A stretch of 64,000 bases of DNA from the NCBI GenBank assembly GCA_965661575.1, contig CBFIEJ010000005.1:1-64000 (forward strand). Reading direction: 5' to 3'. A program made the translations under genes and the position numbers. This DNA is from UA16 sp965661575 (lineage in GTDB: Bacteria > Bacteroidota > Bacteroidia > Flavobacteriales_D > Sanyastnellaceae). Position 1 is the stretch's first letter; each line of letters begins with the position of its first letter. Positions 1 to 7,900 of this stretch are shown piece after piece. The notes under the pieces were generated by a model. It saw only the letters and a list, made by a program, of their open reading frames with translations, was not told where the DNA came from and did no database searches.

Positions 1-1778
1 TTCCCACTCCGAAGGAGCCCGTTGTAGAAGTGTCTGGTGCATTTGATGTACACGATGAAATCAATGGCTATGCGACCAATAACAATGCATCTTTTGCTGA
101 AATTGGATTGGTTGATCCAGCAGCAGCTCTTGGTAACAACGGTTGGGATGGTTTATACCCTGTCATGAACAACTACGTTGATGGCGCACCCTCGGAGCCT
201 TTCGATGGATCACCATGGCAGTGGTGGGATGTGGCTACGACACAAATGGTCGATGAGGCGAATGGAACGAATATCGCAGCTACTCAGCTGACATTGAATC
301 CAACCATGGGACCAGAGGAGGCGATGCCATGGATTGACATCATTCAGGATTACACAGCTCCTCGATTGGCCGTGAGTATGCAGGTCGTGGACCTCGGCCC
401 AGGTTGTGATGATGAGTCAGCTTGCAACTACAATGCTCTCGCTACCACAGATGATGGCAGCTGCATTTATGCAGAAGAGGGTTTTGATTGCGAAGGCAAC
501 TCGTTGGTGGTGTTTGGTTGCACAAGTGCAATCGCTTGCAACTACAACGGAGCAGCTACGGACGATGATGGAACGTGTGACTTCAACGAGTCGACAACCA
601 TCATTACAGGAGCCGAATCTGTGTGGTTGGTCGGAGTGACTTTGACCGGTACTGAAAATGAAGCTTTTGCTGCAGATTGTGAAGCAGGCGGAGGCTTTAA
701 TCCGAACGTGGCCTTGAACGGAGTATTCCTAGGCGACGGAACAGACGGACCGATGAACTTCAGCAACATCACCGATCAAACGGGAGGATTGCTTGCAGAT
801 TTGGTCGGCTTGGCTGGAGCTGCTTCAATTTCCTTCTGTGGTGATCTCATTCGATTTGTAGACCCACTCTCAGGAGCTACGGTTATCCTGAGTGAGACAA
901 ATGGTGTTTGGCAGTCGGCTGTTCCGGTGATTGGACCTAGCTATTTGTGGGCCGCGCCGATTTCATCTTTCAACATGGGGTGTGGAGATCCAACGGCTTG
1001 CGGTTTCACAGATTTTTGTGATTTGAGTGTTGCTTGTGACTACACGGATACTGATGGCGATACTGTTTTGGATTGCCAAGAGGTTGTGGGATGCCAAGAC
1101 AATACCGCTGACAACTACAATGACAATGCCACGGATGAGGGCGATTGCAACTACAACGGTTGCACGGATTCAGCGGCTCAGAACTACGAGGAAGGAGCTA
1201 ACGTGGACGATGGTAGTTGCACCTACTTGGTTTCTTTCCGCATCAACATGTCCAACGAAGTTGTAGCCGATGCTGGAGTGCATTTGGCAGGAAGCTTCCA
1301 AGGCTGGGATCCATCAGCGATCATTGTCCCATTGGTGGGATATGGAGTACACGAGGTGGTCCTTCAATTGCAACTTGGATCGTACGAATACAAATTCATC
1401 AATGGTGATGCATGGGGAGCGGACGAAAGTGTCGGTGATTGCGGAAACGAAGGCAACCGTGTGATTGAAGTCTCGGGAGATACGATGACATCAGGAGCAT
1501 GCTTCAATAGCTGTGATCAGTGCGCGGGTTGTGCTGATCCATTCTACGCAGAGTACAATCCATTCAATGCGGCGGCAGAGGGCTATTGCTTGACGGCTAT
1601 TGCATTGGGTTGTACCTACTCAGACGCTGAGAATTTCAATGCAGCGGCCAATGTGGACGATGGATCATGTGAGTTTGCAACAGGCAGTGATTGCCCTGGA
1701 GACTTGAATGACGATGGTTCGATTGGTACGCCAGACTTGTTGCAGTTCCTGTCTGTCTTCGGATACTCGTGCGAGTAA
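1..1778 (+). CDS. C-terminal part of a large secreted Cys-rich repeat protein
   Basis: Only the 3' part is present: the frame is open from base 3 with no stop, so the gene starts before the window and the GTG at 30 is probably internal. The visible 590 or so residues are acidic and carry six Cys-rich repeats (annotated separately). The part encoded around 1230-1490 has the AGSFQGWDP and GSYEYKFINGDAW pattern of a CBM48/starch-binding-type immunoglobulin-like fold. The tail CPGDLNDDGSIGTPDLLQFL resembles a single dockerin-like or EF-hand calcium loop, frequent at the ends of marine Bacteroidota secreted proteins. A cell-surface or secreted role is inferred; substrate and partners cannot be read from this fragment. 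A strong terminator follows, so the gene ends its transcription unit. Confidence 0.75.
   Translation, partial: PTPKEPVVEVSGAFDVHDEINGYATNNNASFAEIGLVDPAAALGNNGWDGLYPVMNNYVDGAPSEPFDGSPWQWWDVATTQMVDEANGTNIAATQLTLNPTMGPEEAMPWIDIIQDYTAPRLAVSMQVVDLGPGCDDESACNYNALATTDDGSCIYAEEGFDCEGNSLVVFGCTSAIACNYNGAATDDDGTCDFNESTTIITGAESVWLVGVTLTGTENEAFAADCEAGGGFNPNVALNGVFLGDGTDGPMNFSNITDQTGGLLADLVGLAGAASISFCGDLIRFVDPLSGATVILSETNGVWQSAVPVIGPSYLWAAPISSFNMGCGDPTACGFTDFCDLSVACDYTDTDGDTVLDCQEVVGCQDNTADNYNDNATDEGDCNYNGCTDSAAQNYEEGANVDDGSCTYLVSFRINMSNEVVADAGVHLAGSFQGWDPSAIIVPLVGYGVHEVVLQLQLGSYEYKFINGDAWGADESVGDCGNEGNRVIEVSGDTMTSGACFNSCDQCAGCADPFYAEYNPFNAAAEGYCLTAIALGCTYSDAENFNAAANVDDGSCEFATGSDCPGDLNDDGSIGTPDLLQFLSVFGYSCE
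402..1676 (+). repeat. Six Cys-rich N-Y-N / D-D-G-S-C protein repeats
   Basis: Six copies of a roughly 23-residue unit are encoded at about 402-470, 515-584, 1089-1154, 1158-1226, 1527-1590 and 1608-1676. The core is Gly-Cys-x-Asp/Ser, then Ala-x-Asn-Tyr/Phe-Asn, then Ala-x-x-Asp-Asp-Gly-Ser-Cys. Copies 1, 2, 4 and 6 are near-complete. Copies 3 and 5 have degenerate ends (Glu-Gly-Asp-Cys and Glu-Gly-Tyr-Cys). The paired Cys and the Asp-rich end suggest a disulfide-held, calcium-binding surface module. Confidence 0.7.
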
Positions 1779-1802
1779 GAAGAATGGACTGACGGAAAGA
1801 AA

Positions 1803-1832
1803 GGGACGCACGCCAGTGTGTCCCTTTTTTTG
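1803..1832 (+). terminator. Rho-independent terminator
   Basis: GGGACGCAC pairs with GTGTGTCCC (one G-U) around a GCCA loop and is followed by seven T. It ends the repeat-protein transcript. Confidence 0.85.
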
Positions 1833-1915
1833 GCTCGAAAGTTGATTTGAGTTCACGGGAAATGTGAATTTGTCTCAAATTCTGTGAGAGTCGTTTTCGT
1901 TTCCTCTAATCTGAC

Positions 1916-1923
1916 TATCTTTA
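1916..1923 (+). promoter_or_regulatory. Candidate -7 box for the DUF1573 gene
   Basis: TATCTTTA matches seven of eight positions of the Bacteroidota TAnnTTTG box. It lies just upstream of the ATG at 1933. No convincing -33 TTTG is seen. Confidence 0.35.
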
Positions 1924-1932
1924 TAACGAAAT

Positions 1933-2388
1933 ATGAAATTAGCTATGAAACAATTTTTGACAGCTTGCTTTTTGATCGCTGGAGCGTTCACAGTAGCCAT
2001 TGCACAAGGACCATCCATCTCTTTGGATAAACAGGTTCACGATTACGGAACCATCTCTCAGGGAGCGGATGGAGGTTGCGAATTTACAGTGACCAACGAT
2101 GGCACAGAGCCATTGATCATTTCACGCTGCAAGGGTTCTTGCGGTTGTACAGTACCAAAGTGCGAGAAAACTCCAATCATGCCTGGAGCTACATCAGCCA
2201 TTAGCGTGCGTTACGACACCAAGCGCATTGGCCCAATCAATAAGAGCGTGACCATCACTTCGAATGCATCGAATGAGCCTACCAAGGTCATCCGAATCAA
2301 AGGAAAAGTGGAGGCATCTGACATCAACAACGCTGGAGGAGCGCCCGTAAAGCCGGCATCCACAGGAGCACCGCTCAACAAGGAGTAA
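1933..2388 (+). CDS. DUF1573 domain exported protein
   Basis: This 151-residue protein has a signal peptide of about 25 residues ending in a VAIA-Q junction, then one DUF1573 Ig-like domain (residues about 30-125). The hallmark Ser-Cys-Gly-Cys-Thr-Val-Pro patch, a Pro-Gly turn, a YDTKR segment and a GPINKSVTITSNA strand are all visible. DUF1573 proteins are widespread, mostly uncharacterised secreted or periplasmic proteins of Bacteroidota. The Cys-rich patch could bind metal or form disulfides, but that is inference. The gene sits alone between two terminators. A second in-frame ATG at 1945 is an alternative start and would give a slightly shorter signal peptide. Confidence 0.85.
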   Translation: MKLAMKQFLTACFLIAGAFTVAIAQGPSISLDKQVHDYGTISQGADGGCEFTVTNDGTEPLIISRCKGSCGCTVPKCEKTPIMPGATSAISVRYDTKRIGPINKSVTITSNASNEPTKVIRIKGKVEASDINNAGGAPVKPASTGAPLNKE

Positions 2389-2422
2389 TCTCCACAAAAC
2401 ATTCGGTAGAACTACCATTTAG

Positions 2423-2462
2423 GAAGTCGTCCCTCTTCGTTGAGGAACGACTTCTTTTTTAT
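2423..2462 (+). terminator. Rho-independent terminator
   Basis: GAAGTCGTCCCTC pairs with GAGGAACGACTTC (one mismatch) around a short loop and is followed by a run of T. It ends the DUF1573 transcript before valS. Confidence 0.9.
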
Positions 2463-2501
2463 GCGATTTTTGCACTACGCTAAACCTTTCAATGATCAGC
2501 T

Positions 2502-5132
2502 ATGGAATTGCCAGCTCAGTATAACTCTAATGCTTCAGAGACGAAGTGGTACGACTTCTGGTTGCAGAATGGATTCTTCGAATCCAAACCGGATGATCGA
2601 GAGCCATACACCGTTGTGATCCCTCCGCCGAATGTTACGGGTGTCCTGCATATGGGGCACATGCTCAACAATACCATCCAGGATGTGTTGGTGCGCAGGG
2701 CTAGGATGTTGGGGAAGAATGCCTGCTGGGTTCCCGGAACAGACCACGCCTCCATTGCCACAGAAGCCAAGGTTGTGCGTCGACTGCGGGAGCAGGGCAT
2801 CAAGAAATCGGATTTGAGTCGCGACGAATTCCTCGAACATGCTTGGGATTGGACTCATGAGCATGGCGGCATCATATTGGAGCAATTGAAAAAGCTCGGG
2901 GCCAGTTGTGATTGGTCGCGTACAAGATTTACCATGGATGAAAAGTATTATGAAGGTGTCGTCGACACCTTCATTGATCTATTCAACAAAGGTTTGATTT
3001 ATCGGGGTGAGAGGATGGTCCATTGGGATCCTGCTGCACAAACTGCACTCAGCGATGAGGAGGTCATTCATACCGAGGAAAATGGAAAGCTCTATTACGT
3101 CCAGTATCAGGTCTCTGGTGCTGAAGGTGAGTCATTGATGGTTGCAACAACTCGCCCTGAGACCATCATGGGTGATACGGCGATTTGCATTCACCCTGAG
3201 GATGAACGATTCACCCATTTGCATGGAAAGCATGCAGTCGTGCCTATGAGTGATCGTGAGATTCCCATCATTTTGGACGACTACGTCGACCGTGAATTTG
3301 GAACGGGATGCCTAAAAGTGACACCTGCTCACGATGTGAATGATTATGATCTGGGACAAAAGCATGATCTAGAGAGCATCAATATTTTCAATCCCGATGG
3401 TACGGTCAATGAAGCTGGCGGAGTGTTGGCTGGCGTGGATCGGTTTGAAGCGCGAAAGGAAGTGGCCAAAATCCTTGAAGCCTCAGGGCATTTGATCAAA
3501 ACGGAGGATTATACCAACAGTGTGGGACGCTCGGAACGCACCAACGCGGTGATTGAACCACGTTTGTCATTGCAGTGGTTCTTGACCATGAAGGAAATTG
3601 CTCAGCCTGCATTGGATCACGTTATGGACGGAACCATAGCCTTTCATCCACCGAAGTTCAAGAACAGTTACCGCCATTGGATGGAGAACGTCAAGGACTG
3701 GTGCGTGAGTCGCCAGTTGTGGTGGGGACATCGCATCCCGGCGTGGTTTTATGGCGACGGAGAAGACGACTTTGTCGTAGCCAAAACCGCTGAGGAGGCC
3801 CTCGACGCGGCTCGTCATAAATCGGGCAATGCATCGATGAAAGCAGCGGATCTGCACCAAGACGAGGATGTCATGGACACTTGGTTTAGCAGTTGGTTAT
3901 GGCCTATTCAAGTATTTGATGGCCTTAAAACAGAAGAGGAAGTCAGCTACTATTATCCTACCGCTGATCTCGTGACGGCTCCTGAGATTATGTTTTTCTG
4001 GGTGGCCCGGATGATCATCGCCGGATACGAGTACCGCGGAGAGGCGCCATTTAAGAATGTCTATTACACGGGCATTGTTCGGGATGAGCAAGGGCGTAAA
4101 ATGTCCAAAAGCTTAGGTAACAGTCCCGATCCCATTGAATTGATGGAAAAGTACGGGGCCGATGGAGTTCGAGTGGGCATGCTGCTTACATCTCCAGCGG
4201 GCAACGACCTTCCATTTGATGAAAAGTTATGCGAGCAAGGCAGAAATTTTGCGAATAAAATCTGGAATGCTTTCCGATTGACGCAGGGCTGGGAAGTGGA
4301 TGACGCGCGCGATCAAGTTGCGTCATCTGCGGTCGCGGTTGAATGGATGGAGAGTCGCATTTGCGAGGTGATCGAAGAGTTGGAAGGTCAATTCTCTGAA
4401 TTTCGTTTGAGTGAAGCTCTCATGTCGACATACCGCCTCGTATGGGATGATTTCTGCAGTTGGTACCTCGAGCTGATCAAGCCCCCTTACGGAGAGCCAA
4501 TCGATCGCAAGACGATGGACTCCACGGTGGTCATTTTTGAAGACTTGCTGAAGCTCCTGCATCCTTTCATGCCCTTCATTACCGAAGAAATTTGGCATTG
4601 GATTCGTGAACGAGACAACCCTGAAGAAGCGATTTGCCTCGCGCAATGGCCAGAAAAGAAAACCAAGAATACCTCATTGCTGCAGGACTTTACGCCATTT
4701 CAGCAAGCAGTAGCGGAGATCCGAACCATTCGCAAAAACAATCAGATTCCACAACGTGAAGGATTGGAGCTGAACATTCAGCCGGGCGTCGACTACCCGC
4801 AGTCGTTGGAAGCAGCAATGGTGAAGCTTACCAACTTGAGTCGAGTCGATCGCGTAGAAGAGAAAGTCCCAAACGCCTTTGGTTTTGTTGTCGGCACTAC
4901 ATCGTTCTTCATTCCTTTCGGAGCGGCGGTTGATGTAGAAGCGGAAAAGGCAAAAATCCAGAAGGAGATCGACCATTTGAATGGTTTCCTCAAAGGTGTT
5001 CGTGGGAAATTGTCCAACGAGCGTTTTGTTCAAAATGCACCAGACAGTGTCGTAGAATTGGAGCGGAAGAAGGAATCGGATGCACTCGCAAAGCTGACTG
5101 TTTTGGAGACGAAACGGACAGAATTGGGATAA
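2502..5132 (+). CDS. valS: Valyl-tRNA synthetase
   Basis: This class I aminoacyl-tRNA synthetase charges tRNA-Val in the cytoplasm. At 876 residues it has the usual family length. The ATP-binding HIGH motif appears as HMGH at residues 50-53 after the PPPNVTG lead typical of ValS. The KMSKS loop is at residues 533-537. The CP1 editing domain between them shows TTRPET and GTGCLKVTPAHD. An anticodon-binding helical domain follows, and the C-terminal 60 residues form the charged coiled-coil arm specific to ValS (AEKAKIQKEIDHL). The ATG at 2502 gives the canonical N-terminus. A possible -7 box, GATTTTTG at 2465-2472, lies upstream. Confidence 0.98.
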   Translation: MELPAQYNSNASETKWYDFWLQNGFFESKPDDREPYTVVIPPPNVTGVLHMGHMLNNTIQDVLVRRARMLGKNACWVPGTDHASIATEAKVVRRLREQGIKKSDLSRDEFLEHAWDWTHEHGGIILEQLKKLGASCDWSRTRFTMDEKYYEGVVDTFIDLFNKGLIYRGERMVHWDPAAQTALSDEEVIHTEENGKLYYVQYQVSGAEGESLMVATTRPETIMGDTAICIHPEDERFTHLHGKHAVVPMSDREIPIILDDYVDREFGTGCLKVTPAHDVNDYDLGQKHDLESINIFNPDGTVNEAGGVLAGVDRFEARKEVAKILEASGHLIKTEDYTNSVGRSERTNAVIEPRLSLQWFLTMKEIAQPALDHVMDGTIAFHPPKFKNSYRHWMENVKDWCVSRQLWWGHRIPAWFYGDGEDDFVVAKTAEEALDAARHKSGNASMKAADLHQDEDVMDTWFSSWLWPIQVFDGLKTEEEVSYYYPTADLVTAPEIMFFWVARMIIAGYEYRGEAPFKNVYYTGIVRDEQGRKMSKSLGNSPDPIELMEKYGADGVRVGMLLTSPAGNDLPFDEKLCEQGRNFANKIWNAFRLTQGWEVDDARDQVASSAVAVEWMESRICEVIEELEGQFSEFRLSEALMSTYRLVWDDFCSWYLELIKPPYGEPIDRKTMDSTVVIFEDLLKLLHPFMPFITEEIWHWIRERDNPEEAICLAQWPEKKTKNTSLLQDFTPFQQAVAEIRTIRKNNQIPQREGLELNIQPGVDYPQSLEAAMVKLTNLSRVDRVEEKVPNAFGFVVGTTSFFIPFGAAVDVEAEKAKIQKEIDHLNGFLKGVRGKLSNERFVQNAPDSVVELERKKESDALAKLTVLETKRTELG

Positions 5133-5168
5133 CGTCGAACACGAAGGAGTTGGAGTTGTTGAAAGGGT

Positions 5169-5342
5169 ATGTGGAATCCATTCAAGTCTGACCCTCAGAA
5201 ACGTCTCCAAAAAAAACACGCTGCTTTGCTCGCTGAAGCGCATCGCATGAGTACGATCGATCGTTCTCGTTCTGATGCTCTGGTAGCTGAAGCCGCTGCA
5301 GTGGAGGAAGAACTCATGAACCTTCAAAAGGAATCTCGATGA
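5169..5342 (+). CDS. Small DUF6435-like protein (57 aa)
   Basis: This 57-residue protein begins MWNPFKSDPQKRLQKKHAAL and continues as one charged helix ending in AAVEEELMNLQKES. The start resembles the DUF6435 family of tiny proteins (N-terminal NxFKSDPxKKLQKQ, then an amphipathic helix that likely forms a coiled coil); their function is unknown. The stop overlaps the start of the next gene as ATGA at 5339-5342, which indicates translational coupling with the SDR. It lies 36 nt after valS with no terminator, so it may also be reached by read-through. Family assignment is from memory of the N-terminal motif. Confidence 0.75.
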   Translation: MWNPFKSDPQKRLQKKHAALLAEAHRMSTIDRSRSDALVAEAAAVEEELMNLQKESR

Positions 5343-6052
5343 GTTTGTCAAAAACAATCGCCATTGTAGGTGACTCAAAAGGAATTGGGGCAGCGCTTCG
5401 TGAACAGTTGCTGGCCGAAGGGCACCGCGTCATTGGAGTTTCACGCAGTGGCGTTCAGCGCCAAGAAGGGAGTGCTGCAGATTATCAAAGTTTGGTATTT
5501 GATGCGGTGACTCACCCTTGCGATTTGAGTGGTTTTGCCGAACAGCTGGATGGCTTGGTCTATTGCCCTGGAACCATCCGCTTAAAGCCCCTCAAAGGGC
5601 TTAAAAAGGAGGTGGCACTCGAAGATTGGAACGTAAATGCTTGGGGAGCCGCCCAGACCTTGCAAACCAATTTGCCCTTGCTCAAGAATTCTGATCAGGC
5701 CTCAGTGGTTTTGTTCAGCACTGTCGCAGTTCAAACAGGAATGCCTTTCCACGCGAGCATCGCGATGGCCAAGGGAGCAGTGGAAGGGCTGACCCGTTCG
5801 TTAGCAGCTGAGTGGTCTCCAAACATCCGAGTCAATGCCATTGCGCCATCCTTGACCGACACGCCGTTGGCCAGCGGTCTGCTGGGTAGCGATGCCAAAA
5901 AAGAGGCGTCTGCCGCACGCCACCCCCTAGATCGTGTCGGTTCCGCAGAAGAGATTGCATCGCTGGCAGCTTGGCTCCTGGGAAGTGGCGCAAGTTTCAC
6001 CACGGGGCAGGTGTTTCAGGTCGATGGCGGGATGAGTGGGATTCGCAAGTGA
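5339..6052 (+). CDS. Atypical short-chain dehydrogenase/reductase
   Basis: This 237-residue Rossmann protein has the nucleotide-binding motif GDSKGIG at residues 11-17, a conserved Ser at 127 and Lys at 145. The C-terminal PSLTDTPLA and QVFQVDGGMS segments are usual for classical SDRs. The residue four before Lys145, normally the catalytic Tyr, is Ile (FHASIAMAK). The enzyme may therefore use another proton donor, or bind a cofactor without classical chemistry. It is translationally coupled to the upstream small gene and followed 9 nt later by a flavin reductase, inside a cassette that also holds two photolyase-family genes. NAD(P) specificity and substrate are not readable. Confidence 0.85.
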   Translation: MSLSKTIAIVGDSKGIGAALREQLLAEGHRVIGVSRSGVQRQEGSAADYQSLVFDAVTHPCDLSGFAEQLDGLVYCPGTIRLKPLKGLKKEVALEDWNVNAWGAAQTLQTNLPLLKNSDQASVVLFSTVAVQTGMPFHASIAMAKGAVEGLTRSLAAEWSPNIRVNAIAPSLTDTPLASGLLGSDAKKEASAARHPLDRVGSAEEIASLAAWLLGSGASFTTGQVFQVDGGMSGIRK

Positions 6053-6061
6053 TCAAAGAAA

Positions 6062-6736
6062 ATGAAGACACTCAACGACCTCGACTTGGAATTGATGCCA
6101 CGCAGGAAGCGCGGTCGCTTGGTAAACAGTTTGAGTGGATTCAAAAGTGCAAACCTCATTGGCACGAGCAATGGCGACGGTGCACACAATTTGAGTATCG
6201 TGAGTTCTGCCGTACATCTAGGGTCTGACCCGGCGTTGATTGGCGTCGTCTTTCGTCCTCCATCTGACCCACAACATGGCAGTCACACCTACTGGAATAT
6301 TCGAGAGACCGGTGTTTTCACGATGAATCATGTTGGCCAAGACTGGTACAAGCGTGGCCACCAGGCGAGTGCTCGTTACCCGGAAGGCACGAGTGAATTT
6401 GACGAGTTGGGATTCACGCCAATCTACCGCTGTGGTTTCGAAGCCCCAGCTGTAGAGGAAGCGCCGGTGCGACTGGGTTTGGAGCGCGTAGACGAATGGA
6501 AAATCCCGCAGAATGAATGCCGTTTTGTCGTAGGGCAAATCCGATGGGTAGAGTTCCCAGAGAAGGCTTGGTCTCACGACGGGTATTTGGATTTGGAGGG
6601 ACTTGGGGTGGTGGCTTTGAGTTCTTTGGACGGCTATCACGTCACGCAAAAACTAAGCAGACTCGCCTATGCAAAGCCGGAACAAAAAAGCCCGGATTCC
6701 CAGTTGGATTTTCTGAAGGGCTGGGAAGATGTTTGA
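6062..6736 (+). CDS. Flavin reductase-like FMN-binding split-barrel protein
   Basis: This 224-residue protein matches the flavin reductase-like split-barrel family (PF01613). It shows the SGFKSANLIGTSNGDGAHN start, where the flavin is held, then SIVSSAVHLGSDPALIGVVF, and a TYWNIRETGVFTMNHV segment. Family members bind FMN and often reduce free flavin with NAD(P)H or serve as flavin carriers. Its place between an SDR and two flavin-dependent photolyase-family proteins suggests a link to flavin supply or light-linked redox, which is inference. The gene starts 9 nt after the SDR stop and is followed 15 nt later by the hydrolase. Confidence 0.85.
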   Translation: MKTLNDLDLELMPRRKRGRLVNSLSGFKSANLIGTSNGDGAHNLSIVSSAVHLGSDPALIGVVFRPPSDPQHGSHTYWNIRETGVFTMNHVGQDWYKRGHQASARYPEGTSEFDELGFTPIYRCGFEAPAVEEAPVRLGLERVDEWKIPQNECRFVVGQIRWVEFPEKAWSHDGYLDLEGLGVVALSSLDGYHVTQKLSRLAYAKPEQKSPDSQLDFLKGWEDV

Positions 6737-6751
6737 AACCGCTGTTTTAAA

Positions 6752-7693
6752 ATGATTTTCGACGAAATTAGCGTCATGGATGCACAAGAAATGAATGCAG
6801 CGAGACAGGAGTCATCATCGAACGGTGAGCCTGATTCTGAACGAACGCTGCTGCACCATGAAATTGTTTCAGAAAATCCGGATGCCCCTTGGTTGGTTTT
6901 TATCCACGGGGCAGGTGGAAGCATTCGGACATGGAAATTCCAAATTGAAGCGTTTGCCCCACATTTTCGCCTCTTGCTCATCGATCTTCGGGACCATGGG
7001 CACAGCAAGGAAATCATGCCTGCTTTTCCAGCGTATGACTTCGATATTGTTGCGAAAGATATTTTAGCGGTCATCGACCACCTCAACATCAGAAAAGCAC
7101 ATTTCATGAGTTTGAGCATTGGCAGCGTTATCTTACAGAAGATAGACATCGATCGACCTGATTTAGTGGATCGTATGGTGATGGCCGGTGCTATTTTTGA
7201 CGGAAGCCGCATGATGCACTGGTTTGTCCATTCGGGCAAGTTGCTCTCCCATGTTTTGCCCTATCGCGCCCTGTATTGGTTGTTCAGCTTCATCGTTCTG
7301 CCTCGTAAAAATCATCGCTTGAGTCGATACATTTTCCGGCGCCAGAGCAAAAAGCTTTCCACGCGCGAGTACATGAAGTGGATTCAATTGTACAAACCTT
7401 TCTTCAACCTCGCGAATGAGTACATCCATCGCCCGGTGAAGAAGAAAGGCCTTCTTGTTATGGGGAGTCAAGATCACATTTTCCTCAGGGCAGCGAAGCG
7501 TTTTGCTTTGATTCAAAAGAACATGCGCCTCACTGTCATCGAAAATTGTGGGCATGTGTGCAGCATCGAAGCACCTGATCTTTTCAATGAGTTGGTATTG
7601 AAGTTCCTGAAGGATCAGGAAGTGCCCGGGGAGGTCAAAGCCAAACCGGTACCGATGAAATGGTCTGAACTAAAGGCACTGCAAAAAGGATAA
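6752..7693 (+). CDS. Alpha/beta hydrolase
   Basis: This 313-residue alpha/beta hydrolase has the oxyanion HGAGG motif, followed by an LLLIDLRDHGHS strand-loop. The nucleophile elbow is SLSIG with Ser122, so the first Gly of the usual GxSxG is Ser. Asp241 (GSQDH) and His268 (NCGHV) complete the triad. A lid region rich in hydrophobic and aromatic residues lies between about 150 and 220. The substrate is unknown; esterase, lipase and peroxidase-like members all share this layout. The start at 6752 is followed by an alternative ATG at 6776, and the first 24 or so residues are weakly conserved in style. It belongs to the photolyase cassette by orientation and spacing. Confidence 0.85.
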   Translation: MIFDEISVMDAQEMNAARQESSSNGEPDSERTLLHHEIVSENPDAPWLVFIHGAGGSIRTWKFQIEAFAPHFRLLLIDLRDHGHSKEIMPAFPAYDFDIVAKDILAVIDHLNIRKAHFMSLSIGSVILQKIDIDRPDLVDRMVMAGAIFDGSRMMHWFVHSGKLLSHVLPYRALYWLFSFIVLPRKNHRLSRYIFRRQSKKLSTREYMKWIQLYKPFFNLANEYIHRPVKKKGLLVMGSQDHIFLRAAKRFALIQKNMRLTVIENCGHVCSIEAPDLFNELVLKFLKDQEVPGEVKAKPVPMKWSELKALQKG

Positions 7694-7741
7694 TTCCGAC
7701 CGCCGGTGTGAACCTTGGCGCTCTGCTGAGGTTAATTTCCC

Positions 7742-7900
7742 ATGCGCCGCTCAGAATATCCACCCGACCGCATTTGCGCGGTTTGTGAAAAGCCCTTTTC
7801 CTGGAGGAAGAAGTGGGAATCTTGCTGGGACGAGGTGCGTTATTGCTCGAAACGTTGTCGCAGCCAGCGATCATCCATTACGAATACGATACATGCTTGA
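7742..7900 (+). CDS. DUF2256 zinc-finger-like small protein
   Basis: This 52-residue protein has the DUF2256 signature: CxxC at 12 and 15, PFSWRKKW, Trp-Asp-x-Val and then CSKRC at 35-39. The Cys pairs probably hold one zinc ion. Genes of this family commonly sit beside iron-sulfur cryptochrome/photolyase genes, as here, where the last 8 nt overlap the photolyase start (ATG at 7893). No function is established; an accessory or regulatory role for the photolyase is inferred from linkage. The ATG at 7742 is the only start that keeps the first Cys pair and the conserved PDRIC lead. Confidence 0.9.
   Translation: MRRSEYPPDRICAVCEKPFSWRKKWESCWDEVRYCSKRCRSQRSSITNTIHA

Noticed and set aside
4674..5378. 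234-aa minus-strand open frame opposite the end of valS and the next gene
   Set aside because: It mirrors the valS coding strand, shows no protein motif, and has no promoter; it is a shadow frame.
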